Source: Prochlorococcus sp. AG-409-J16
GTDB lineage: Bacteria; Cyanobacteriota; Cyanobacteriia; PCC-6307; Cyanobiaceae
DNA: 64,000 nt
Direction: 5' to 3'
NCBI GenBank assembly: GCA_003215655.1
Contig: QCKB01000001.1
Coordinates: 124,001 to 188,000 of the forward strand
A program made the translations under genes and the position numbers. The notes under the pieces are model-generated. The model did not search any database. It saw only the letters and a list, made by a program, of their open reading frames with translations, and had not been told where the DNA came from. This document shows, one piece after another, positions 27,736-34,945 of this stretch (the first letter of the stretch is position 1; each line of letters begins with the position of its first letter).

Positions 27736-28151
27736 TGGTAGTGCTTGAAGGGTAAAAGCGGCACCACACTACTCTCTTTGTGATTTCTCATGCCCTATGC
27801 AGTAGGCACTGTCACAAGACTTTTACAATGTGTGAATAGTGCGAGAAATACCTAGGACAATTAATACTTTGTCAGTGGCAGTCAATATGCGGGGCTAGCG
27901 AAAGACGTAAAAGCAGGTCCTATTTGCAGTTTTTTTAATGAATTTCAACGATTTAAATATATCTTAAGAAAGATAATAAATCAAAAGTGGATTAGGACTA
28001 CAACGAATAGATTAAAGCTGTTCACATTAGTTTAGTGCTTTAAAAGTATCAATCCAATAATAAATTTAGCCAAAAAATTAAAGCGTCTTAATATTAATAG
28101 ACAACTATTTTGAGGCTTGCTATGGTTGCTAAGCTCTAAGCATGAAACTCA
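27736..28151. other. Divergent regulatory region of pcb and the second tiny paralogue
   Basis: This 416-base gap separates two divergent genes. It has an imperfect dyad between GGCACTGTCACAAG near 27813 and CTTTGTCAGTGGC near 27870, in the pcb leader. TTGACT on the minus strand near 27887 may be part of a promoter, but the spacing to an A/T-rich -10 is not clean. No RNA gene is obvious. A long pcb 5' leader is likely. Confidence 0.4.
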
Positions 28152-28295
28152 ATGGAAGGTAACTTAATCATTGTCCTGCTATCTTCACTGTTGCTATCGA
28201 ATACAGTGAAAGATCAAAATGAGTTCATTAAATATGGAGGGTTCGTTGTAGCAATTGCATGCTTGGCGATTACATTCCTGCAAGGTGGCGGTTAG
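28152..28295 (+). CDS. Tiny membrane protein, paralogue 2 (47 residues)
   Basis: The ORF encodes 47 residues: a hydrophobic N-terminus (LIIVLLSSLLL), the polar motif VKDQNEFIKYGG, and a second hydrophobic helix ending FLQGGG. The KDQ, K-aromatic-GG and F-[VL]-QGG positions match the protein at 20828, so these are paralogues flanking the pcb half of the window. A terminator follows the stop. The start is the ATG at 28152; the upstream ATG at 28142 reads into TAA after six codons. No function is known to me; a thylakoid microprotein is the likeliest class. Confidence 0.7.
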   Translation: MEGNLIIVLLSSLLLSNTVKDQNEFIKYGGFVVAIACLAITFLQGGG

Positions 28296-28347
28296 GCCTA
28301 ATAGCTGAAATATTTTCTGAATCAAAATCAAGAATAAGTTTGAATGG

Positions 28348-28376
28348 GAGGGCAAATGCCCTCTCTTTTATTTTAT
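28348..28376 (+). terminator. Terminator after the second tiny paralogue
   Basis: GAGGGC at 28348-28353 pairs with GCCCTC at 28358-28363 around an AAAT loop, and a T-rich tract (CTTTTATTTTATT) follows. It is a GC-rich stem in AT-rich DNA, 53 bases after the stop, and is convincing as an intrinsic terminator. Confidence 0.82.
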
Positions 28377-28675
28377 TAAAAAATCATCTCTTGAAGCTTT
28401 ACGAAAAATGAATTTATAGGGTATGAGCCTTCATTCCCAAAAAAGTAACAGGATTAAATCTTTGAGAAACATCAAATCACCCCTATAAAAGCCTTGATAC
28501 AACAGTGATCTGACAATAAATGAGATTAGTTAGCTTCTTTTCGAAGGCATAATTTCACAGAAAGAAATTTCAAGGATTTAGATTCGATTCAGAAAAAGTC
28601 TCAAAATGCTTATTTGAGATTCGGTAAAATTAAGCTTGCTTGTCCAACACGCCCTCTAAAGCCTTCTTCAAACGC
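28377..28675. other. Gap between the tiny paralogue terminator and the next gene
   Basis: I see only very short frames here, the longest about 21 codons from 28422. It contains AT-rich DNA plausible for a promoter. I cannot support any gene or structured RNA. Confidence 0.35.
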
Positions 28676-28984
28676 ATGGATTCAAATATCACAGAAGAAT
28701 TCGATCTACCTGAGGCGCTTGACGCAGTCCCAGAATCAATAGACCGTGCCATCAATGATGGTATTGACCTAAATGGATCTCCGCTTCCGAAGGAGATGGT
28801 GTCCTTCTATAAGGAAGTTATGCAGAAAGAGGCGGACAGGATTTGTCGTGTAAGAGTCGCAATGAGAAAGAAAATCATCGCTACTGGCTCTAAGCACTTT
28901 GATCAAGAGACATTAGACAAAAGGCTTATAGATGCAGGATGGGAAGGACTAAAAGCCGCTGAAATCGCATATTTCTTCAGTTAA
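28676..28984 (+). CDS. Conserved helical protein of unknown function
   Basis: This is a 102-residue protein if the ATG at 28676 is used; a TTG at 28640 would add twelve residues. I prefer the ATG because it begins at a more conserved-looking acidic segment (MDSNITEEFDLPEALD). It has no membrane segment and no cysteine cluster. ADRICRVRVAMRKKII is a basic helix. It is a single-domain soluble protein of unknown role, likely picocyanobacteria-specific. Confidence 0.7.
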   Translation: MDSNITEEFDLPEALDAVPESIDRAINDGIDLNGSPLPKEMVSFYKEVMQKEADRICRVRVAMRKKIIATGSKHFDQETLDKRLIDAGWEGLKAAEIAYFFS

Positions 28985-29116
28985 TTTGAATGCATTTACT
29001 ACATCACTAATAAATTTTGTTTATGAAAAATCTACAACCTAAATCTTATCCATCTTCTAGTTTCTAAAGAGACTCACACCTGAATCAACTTATAGGCCTT
29101 ACTTAAAATCTAGTCC

Positions 29117-29566
29117 ATGCAAATGAGAAACCAGTCAAGTGAAGAAAAAACAGACAATATTGTCAGACACTTCATTCTGGCAGGTATATTTCTATTTAAT
29201 GGATTGGCAAAAATCTTTAGCTTAATACTAAGCGCTCAAAACAAAGAAAATAATATAACTAAAACAAAATCAAGTAGATCTCTCGATGATAATCAGATCC
29301 TACTGACTAAATCGACTGAAGAACTTAAAGAAGTTCTTCAAGGACTAGACATTATTTCGAATTTAAATAAAGACCAGCTACTTGAAATCTATAAGTCAAG
29401 CCCTGAGGCTATAGATAAATTATTTTTAAAGGAAAAAAAGGATTACCTAATGCAAATGAAGAATGATGAGCTTCGTAAAATCCTCAAAGGAATGCCAAAA
29501 TTAACGAAATATAAAAAGGCTGAATTAGTAGAAATTATAATTTCAAAACAAAATTCCAAAAGTTAA
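29117..29566 (+). CDS. Membrane-anchored protein with two SAP/Rho-N-like helical units
   Basis: This 149-residue protein has an N-terminal hydrophobic segment (HFILAGIFLFNGLAKIFSLILSA, 18-40, read here with the flanking His). Two similar C-terminal units follow: STEELKEVLQGLDIIS-NLNKDQLLEIY near 66-92 and NDELRKILKGMPKLT-KYKKAELVEII near 116-141. Each has an LxxxLxG turn and a [KN]K[AD][EQ]L helix, like SAP or Rho-N minidomains that bind nucleic acid. The repeat is seen in the sequence; the domain assignment is inference. It begins the run of unknown small genes. Confidence 0.6.
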   Translation: MQMRNQSSEEKTDNIVRHFILAGIFLFNGLAKIFSLILSAQNKENNITKTKSSRSLDDNQILLTKSTEELKEVLQGLDIISNLNKDQLLEIYKSSPEAIDKLFLKEKKDYLMQMKNDELRKILKGMPKLTKYKKAELVEIIISKQNSKS

Positions 29567-29646
29567 ACTAGCAATTATTAAGCAATTCAGTTCAATCCAA
29601 AGGTTTTCGAATTAATTCCGTAAATTATAATAAATCAAACTCAGCG

Positions 29647-29796
29647 ATGGATCTAACTGAATCATTACTATCATCAGCAAAGCATCCAATTGAAGGCATT
29701 GCTTACCTTGTATATATTGGCATACTGCTTAGATGGAGATTTCCCAATTTCTGGAATAAATTACTTAGAGGAATTAAGGCCCAAGCAAGAACCTAG
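29647..29796 (+). CDS. 49-residue single-pass membrane microprotein
   Basis: An ATG at 29647 opens a 49-residue frame with a hydrophobic helix (EGIAYLVYIGILLRW) and a basic, Arg/Lys-rich tail (RGIKAQART). The positive tail suggests the tail faces the cytoplasm. It lies on the same strand between two unknown genes in a 328-base gap that would otherwise be empty. No homologue is known to me. Confidence 0.5.
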   Translation: MDLTESLLSSAKHPIEGIAYLVYIGILLRWRFPNFWNKLLRGIKAQART

Positions 29797-29894
29797 CATT
29801 ATAAATTTCCAATAATCCTGCTTCACAAGCTAAATTTAATCAACTTCGATTAAATAAACTAAATTACAAATTATAGCTATTTATCGACAATATC

Positions 29895-30491
29895 ATGAAT
29901 CCAGGAATTAAATTAGAATTAAAAAAAAAGATTAAGGAAAGTTCTCCTTTATATAGCTACTGGAATTCAAATCAAACTGATAACGATGATTTTCTTAGGT
30001 TGAACAAAGTAAATACTAAGGAAGAATGGAAAGATCTGACTGAACTTTTTAAAAAAGAGCCATATAAATGGGAAGTTCTTTATCAAAGCATTCTTTTAGA
30101 AATAAATAATAATGAATATGATTTCTATAGAAGAATTACAAATTCTGAATCGAATATTAATAATTCAAGAACAAAACTCGAATTATTGCTAGCTATGCTT
30201 GATTATAAAGAGTCAATACAGACAATAAGATCCCTCAAAGAAAAAGAAATTATCAGTATAAGATCATATCAAAATCTAGAGAACTCTATAAAAAATGGAT
30301 TTGAGACTTTAATAAATAGGAATTCATTAGTGAGAAATAACAAGAAAAGATTATTTAATATTCTATTTGCCATATTTACGAATCCATATAACATTCATAT
30401 TAAAAAAAAGAAACAGCATATATACGAAACAACTGGCTATATAATCTATAAGGTGAAGGAAATATTAGATATTTTCAATAATAAAAAGTAA
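29895..30491 (+). CDS. Protein of unknown function, Asn/Lys-rich
   Basis: This 198-residue protein has no signal peptide and no membrane segment. It is very rich in Asn, Lys, Ile and Glu and is predicted helical. The composition is more AT-driven than in core genes. I recognise no domain. It ends 150 bases before kdsD, with a structured element in the gap. It could be lineage-specific. Confidence 0.55.
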   Translation: MNPGIKLELKKKIKESSPLYSYWNSNQTDNDDFLRLNKVNTKEEWKDLTELFKKEPYKWEVLYQSILLEINNNEYDFYRRITNSESNINNSRTKLELLLAMLDYKESIQTIRSLKEKEIISIRSYQNLENSIKNGFETLINRNSLVRNNKKRLFNILFAIFTNPYNIHIKKKKQHIYETTGYIIYKVKEILDIFNNKK

Positions 30492-30551
30492 TTTGAAATT
30501 AATTTTAATTAGATCATATAGTATTGTATGGATAACTATTACAAATAGATC

Positions 30552-30611
30552 ATCATAAACAACCTTTCCTGTTAAAAGGTTCACCTCTCTTATCAGAGTG
30601 TCGTTTATGAT
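30552..30611 (+). other. Three-way-junction RNA candidate upstream of kdsD
   Basis: ATCATAAAC at 30552-30560 is the exact complement of GTTTATGAT at 30603-30611 (9 bp, P1). Directly inside, AACCTTT at 30561-30567 pairs with AAAGGTT at 30575-30581 (7 bp, P2). CTCT at 30585-30588 pairs with AGAG at 30595-30598 (4 bp, P3). The three helices form a compact junction ending 29 bases before the kdsD start. It has no T-run, so it is not a terminator. It may be a leader regulatory element or chance. No known riboswitch consensus is matched. Confidence 0.4.
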
Positions 30612-30640
30612 TAGCTAAATCAAGATCACTTCAATTAAAT

Positions 30641-31639
30641 TTGTCTGCACTATCGCGATGTCTACAGGAAGAGGCTGCTGCAATAAAAACTGCAGCAGAC
30701 CGTCTTAACAGTAGCGAGGTTGAAAAAGCTCTACAACTTCTTGAACAGTGCAGTGATCAACGTGCCAAGCTTGTAATTACAGGTGTAGGGAAGAGTGGAA
30801 TAGTTGCTAGAAAAATTGCTGCTACGTTTTCGTCTGTAGGGCTTATGGCTATATATCTAAATCCACTAGATGCTATGCATGGTGACCTAGGTGTCGTAGC
30901 TCCCGAAGATCTCTGTATGTTCATCTCAAATAGTGGACAAACCGAAGAGCTCGTAGAAGTAATGAACCAATTAAAGCGTCGAGGAAATTCAACTATTGCT
31001 ATGGTTGGGAATCAAGATTCAACTCTTAGTAGAAAAAGCGATATCGTTTTAATAGCTAGCGTAGATAAAGAACTTTGTCCTTTAAACCTTGCACCTACAG
31101 CTAGTACTGCAGTATGTATGGCAATTGGGGATGCCCTTGCGACAGTATGGATGGACCGAAGGGGAGTCTCGACGAATGATTTTGCAATTAATCATCCTGC
31201 TGGCTCGTTAGGAAAAAGACTAACGCTTACAGCTGGTGACATTATGATTCCAGAGAACAAACTAAGTTCTGTTGAACCGAATACGCCTTTTGAGGAGGTT
31301 ATTAGCGTACTTACTAAAGATGGAATCGGTACATGTTGGGTAGAAGATCCAAATTGCAAAGGGAAATTATTAGGTTTGATAACTGATGGTGATTTAAGAA
31401 GAGCTCTTAGAACGTTTAGTAAGAAAGAGTGGACAAGCTTATTTGCTAAAGAAATAATGACATCACAACCAGTCATAATTGAGAAGGATTTACTTGCAAT
31501 AAAAGCATTAGAGAATATGGAAAGGAACAAAGAGGGCAGAAAAGTAACTGTTCTTCCAGTAGTAATCAGGGAAAATTATGGCAATAAATTGATAGGCTTA
31601 TTAAGATTACATGATCTAATTGAAATGGGCTTAAAATGA
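30641..31639 (+). CDS. kdsD: Arabinose 5-phosphate isomerase (KpsF/GutQ/KdsD)
   Basis: KdsD converts D-ribulose 5-phosphate to D-arabinose 5-phosphate, the first committed step towards Kdo. The N-terminal SIS domain (about 30-165) has VITGVGKSGIVARKIAATFSSVG and ISNSGQTEELVEVM, and two CBS domains follow (about 205-330). Its 332 residues match the family. The start is the TTG at 30641: an in-frame stop at 30608 precludes an ATG. The kdsC start overlaps its end by four bases. A structured element lies in its leader. Confidence 0.92.
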   Translation: MSALSRCLQEEAAAIKTAADRLNSSEVEKALQLLEQCSDQRAKLVITGVGKSGIVARKIAATFSSVGLMAIYLNPLDAMHGDLGVVAPEDLCMFISNSGQTEELVEVMNQLKRRGNSTIAMVGNQDSTLSRKSDIVLIASVDKELCPLNLAPTASTAVCMAIGDALATVWMDRRGVSTNDFAINHPAGSLGKRLTLTAGDIMIPENKLSSVEPNTPFEEVISVLTKDGIGTCWVEDPNCKGKLLGLITDGDLRRALRTFSKKEWTSLFAKEIMTSQPVIIEKDLLAIKALENMERNKEGRKVTVLPVVIRENYGNKLIGLLRLHDLIEMGLK

Positions 31640-32226
31640 ATAATTTAATATCAAGATTAATATTAAGGACTAGAATTTTTAAACAATTAGATTGGATTGG
31701 TAAGGGAAATAAACTTAAGAATTTAAAGCTTTTAGCCCTTGATGTTGATGGTGTTCTAACTGATGGAGGTCTTTGGCTTGGGTTTCAAGATGAACCATTA
31801 AGAAGATTTGATGTTAAGGATGGTTTAGCTATTAGATTACTTAAAAATGAAGGTATAAAAATAGCATTTATAAGTGGAGGCAAGGGTATATCTATAGATA
31901 ATAGAGCAAAGCAACTATTTGTTGATTATTGTTTTACTGGAGTCAAAGATAAGTCAGAGATTATAAAAGAAATAATAAAAATAACTAACATACCTAGTAG
32001 TGAAATTGGATATGTAGGAGACGATTTAAATGATCTACCTGTGAAGGAGCATGTCTGTCTATTTATAGTTCCTGCAAACGCCCCCACATATATAAAAGAG
32101 AAATCAGACCTAATACTATCGAAGAAAGGTGGAGAAGGAGCAATCAAGGAGTTAGCAATAAAAATACTACGTGCCAGAAAAACATGGCTAACCATAACTA
32201 AATATGGTTGGAAAGATATAAACTGA
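31636..32226 (+). CDS. kdsC: Kdo-8-phosphate phosphatase
   Basis: KdsC removes phosphate from Kdo 8-phosphate to give Kdo. This 196-residue HAD C0-type phosphatase has the nucleophile motif LLALDVDGVLTDGG with D36 and D38, FISGGKG, and YVGDDLNDLPV for the magnesium site. The KGGEGAIKEL segment is characteristic of KdsC. It overlaps kdsD by ATGA, so the two are coupled. The first 30 residues are longer than in many homologues. kdsB is convergent. Confidence 0.92.
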   Translation: MNNLISRLILRTRIFKQLDWIGKGNKLKNLKLLALDVDGVLTDGGLWLGFQDEPLRRFDVKDGLAIRLLKNEGIKIAFISGGKGISIDNRAKQLFVDYCFTGVKDKSEIIKEIIKITNIPSSEIGYVGDDLNDLPVKEHVCLFIVPANAPTYIKEKSDLILSKKGGEGAIKELAIKILRARKTWLTITKYGWKDIN

Positions 32227-32272
32227 TATTTAATATCTCAGATTAAAATTATTTTTCTGATGTTAATTGAAG

Positions 32273-33079
32273 TTATACAATTGAGCGTGCTTTATCTAAT
32301 TGCTCCTTTGTATCGATAGAAAGAATATTATAATCTATCTTAAAAGTATTAATTTTATAACCATTCTCTAGCAACCTTAGTTGTTCAAGTTTTTCAGATT
32401 GTTCTAGAATCGAAGGAGACAATTTATTCCATTGTGATAAAAGCTTTGCATTATATCCATAAATACCTACATGACCCCAATATTTTGTATTTAAATGCCA
32501 TTGATTTACCGATACATCTCTTACATGGGGCAAAGGTGACCTAGAAAAATATATTGCAGATTGGTCGGATGCTAAGATAACCTTAACTACATTTGGGTCA
32601 TGGATAGATTTATCCTTTAAACTATAAATTGGTGTTATTACTGATGATTTAACTGGTTCACTTTTACACACAGATATTAAATCCTCTATAACCGTAGGAT
32701 CTAAAAAAGGCTGGTCACCTTGGACATTGATTATAAAAGTATCATTTAATCTTATATTATATTTATCTATATCAGAAAGTATCGTTTCATCATCCCAAGC
32801 CTTTGCAACTAATTTCCGACATACAGAAGCAATTCTATCAGTACCAGATTCAAAAGTAGATGAAGTTTGTATAGAAGTAAAACCCCATAATGCAGAATTA
32901 GAAATTAAAAGATCACTATCTGTAATTAAAACTGTATGAGTCACTTCTTTAACCATAGAGCATCTTTGCAAAACACGTTGTATCATTGGCATGCCTCCTA
33001 TATCAGCTAGTAATTTGTTTGGCAAGCGTTTTGATTCAAGTCTTGCAGGTACTGCAATGATAAATCTTTTATTCGTCAT
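32273..33079 (-). CDS. kdsB: CMP-Kdo synthetase
   Basis: KdsB activates Kdo with CTP to form CMP-Kdo, the sugar donor for surface glycans. The protein of 268 residues has the nucleotidyltransferase signature AVPARLESKRLPNKLLADIGG at residues 9-29, followed by NVQGDQPFL, YFSRSPLPH and GIYGYNAKLL. It is on the opposite strand to kdsD and kdsC and convergent with kdsC. The glycosyltransferase gene lies four bases upstream, so the two are probably cotranscribed. Confidence 0.92.
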   Translation of the reverse strand: MTNKRFIIAVPARLESKRLPNKLLADIGGMPMIQRVLQRCSMVKEVTHTVLITDSDLLISNSALWGFTSIQTSSTFESGTDRIASVCRKLVAKAWDDETILSDIDKYNIRLNDTFIINVQGDQPFLDPTVIEDLISVCKSEPVKSSVITPIYSLKDKSIHDPNVVKVILASDQSAIYFSRSPLPHVRDVSVNQWHLNTKYWGHVGIYGYNAKLLSQWNKLSPSILEQSEKLEQLRLLENGYKINTFKIDYNILSIDTKEQLDKARSIV

Positions 33080-33083
33080 AGTT

Positions 33084-33803
33084 TTAGTCCCATAACCTCA
33101 TTGAATCTTCTCTAGCTACAAACCAATCATAAGAATATTGAGATTGAAACATTCGTTGGTCTTTAAACCAAGGACCCCCTAAAGTCCAATGAACCAAAAG
33201 AGGATGAACAGAAAGTTTATTGAAATCTTCAGGTGATCGATCATCCACACCTATAAGATAATTCCACAAGCTAGAATCCAGTTCTCCTACTTCCTGATCA
33301 TTAGATAACCATTGAAATCTGTGGAGCTCCATAGGACTAGCTGAATTAACATACTCGAGAGTAAGTTGAGTGCATAGATTACAATTTAATAGCATCAATG
33401 AACTCCAATTTTTTCTAGGATATGAAGTCTGTATTTCGCCCTGGAATTTAGTATTCTCTTTTGGTTTATGATCGTGTTGAACACACATAAGAGGGTATCT
33501 ATCATCTCTGCATTTCCATAGTTCAGTAATATCTCCTAGGCTTAGCATGTCACAATCCATAAAAATTGCCCATCCCTTATATCCCATTAAGTATGGCACG
33601 AGGAATCTTGTAAAAGTAAATTCTGTACTCTGTTTTGGATCTTTATTTCTCCAATAAATACCATTCTTTTGCAATTGAGTTGTTATTAAAGGCGTTATTG
33701 ATAATGGTGTAGTGCTGTTTTGATATAAGCTATCAATTAAAACATTAGTTGCGGCCCTCTCCCTATAGTCATAACCTATAAAAATAGGTATAGGAGAGGC
33801 CAT
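33084..33803 (-). CDS. GT8-like glycosyltransferase or glycosyltransferase-like protein
   Basis: This protein starts IPIFIGYDYRERAA after the Met at 33803 (M16 of the open frame to 33848; I chose it because the frame's first 15 residues are poorly conserved-looking). The DxD motif is AIFMDCDMLSLGD. VHWTLGGPWFK near the C-terminus is a recurring motif of GT8-like glycosyltransferases in bacteria. It precedes kdsB by four bases, so it is part of the Kdo neighbourhood and may use or follow CMP-Kdo chemistry. The sugar donor is unknown. Confidence 0.7.
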   Translation of the reverse strand: MASPIPIFIGYDYRERAATNVLIDSLYQNSTTPLSITPLITTQLQKNGIYWRNKDPKQSTEFTFTRFLVPYLMGYKGWAIFMDCDMLSLGDITELWKCRDDRYPLMCVQHDHKPKENTKFQGEIQTSYPRKNWSSLMLLNCNLCTQLTLEYVNSASPMELHRFQWLSNDQEVGELDSSLWNYLIGVDDRSPEDFNKLSVHPLLVHWTLGGPWFKDQRMFQSQYSYDWFVAREDSMRLWD

Positions 33804-33962
33804 TCTGCTTGTCATATGAATAGTGGCTTTTATATAAAATATTTTCATTTTAGCAGATATGGGATTTAATTTAATTTACATAGCAATAAAATAAGATCAA
33901 AACCTAAATAGATGCTAATATAATGAAGCAATCCTTTGATAAAAAGTATTTATTAAGCTTGC

Positions 33963-33968
33963 TATAAT
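33963..33968 (+). promoter_or_regulatory. -10 element (TATAAT) before kdsA
   Basis: A perfect TATAAT lies 75 bases before the kdsA ATG. A possible -35 (TTGATA at 33936) is 21 bases away, too far for a standard sigma-70 promoter. The sequence CCTCCT immediately before the kdsA ATG resembles the 16S 3' end rather than a Shine-Dalgarno, so the start is not SD-led. Confidence 0.45.
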
Positions 33969-34042
33969 CAAGGAAAATTTTGTTAAATGGATTCGCCCTA
34001 TACAGAATCCTTCTACTAGCCTTAACAGATTAAAAACCTCCT

Positions 34043-34897
34043 ATGGAAACCAGAAAAAAAGTTTATCTAAAAAACATCATAATTGGCAACGAGCTGCCAT
34101 TTGTACTTATTGGAGGTCTAAATGTATTAGAAAGCGAAGGCCTGGCTATTGATGTAGCTGGACACTTTGCATCCGTATGCAAGGAATTAAAAATACCATA
34201 CATTTTCAAGGGTTCATATGATAAAGCTAATCGGAGCTCAGGTTCGTCATATCGCGGACCTGGACTCGAAAAAGGCCTGGAAATATTAAAAAAAATAAAG
34301 GAGATTTATGACATTCCAGTTCTTACTGATGTCCATACCGAAGAGCAGGCAAAGGCTGCTTCAAAGATATGTGATGTTATTCAATTGCCTGCATTTCTTG
34401 CTAGACAGACAGACCTAATAAAATCAATGTCCAATACTGATTGTGTTATCAATATAAAAAAGCCTCAATTTATTAGCCCATCACAGGTAACGAATATTGT
34501 CGATAAATTCTTATCATATAAGAAAGATCAAATTTTAATCTGTGAAAGGGGAACTAATTTCGGTTATGACAATCTAGTAGTAGATATGTTAGGCGTGGGA
34601 AAAATGAAAGAAGAATGTAATAACACTCCAATAATATTTGATGTAACGCATTCATTGCAATTTCGGAACAGTTCTGATGATGTTTCTAATGGGAGGAGGG
34701 CTCAGGTCCTTGAGCTTGCACGTGCTGGAATCTCTATAGGTATAGCAGGGTTATTTCTAGAGGCTCACCCTCACCCAGGTAAAGCCTTATGCGATGGACC
34801 AAGTGCTTTACCATTAAATCTTCTAAGACCGTTTCTGCAACAAATAAAGGAATTAGATGATCTAATTAAAAAGTTACCCAAATTAGAGATAGAATAA
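34043..34897 (+). CDS. kdsA: Kdo-8-phosphate synthase
   Basis: KdsA condenses phosphoenolpyruvate with arabinose 5-phosphate to make Kdo 8-phosphate. The TIM-barrel protein of 284 residues has GGLNVLESEG, FKGSYDKANRSSGSSYRGPGLEKGLEIL, LTDVHTEEQA, INIKKPQF, CERGTNFGYDNLVVDM and FDVTHSLQ, all family hallmarks, ending with AHPHPGKALCDGPSALPL. Together with the neighbouring kdsD, kdsC and kdsB it completes the CMP-Kdo pathway in this window. The start at ATG 34043 fits the family. Confidence 0.93.
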   Translation: METRKKVYLKNIIIGNELPFVLIGGLNVLESEGLAIDVAGHFASVCKELKIPYIFKGSYDKANRSSGSSYRGPGLEKGLEILKKIKEIYDIPVLTDVHTEEQAKAASKICDVIQLPAFLARQTDLIKSMSNTDCVINIKKPQFISPSQVTNIVDKFLSYKKDQILICERGTNFGYDNLVVDMLGVGKMKEECNNTPIIFDVTHSLQFRNSSDDVSNGRRAQVLELARAGISIGIAGLFLEAHPHPGKALCDGPSALPLNLLRPFLQQIKELDDLIKKLPKLEIE

Positions 34898-34945
34898 GAT
34901 TAACATGAAGCATTTAACTTTAAAAATTAGTATAAAGAACTAAAA

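Noticed and set aside
28640-28675. TTG start for the unknown protein at 28676
   Set aside because: It adds only twelve low-quality residues; the ATG at 28676 is a better start.
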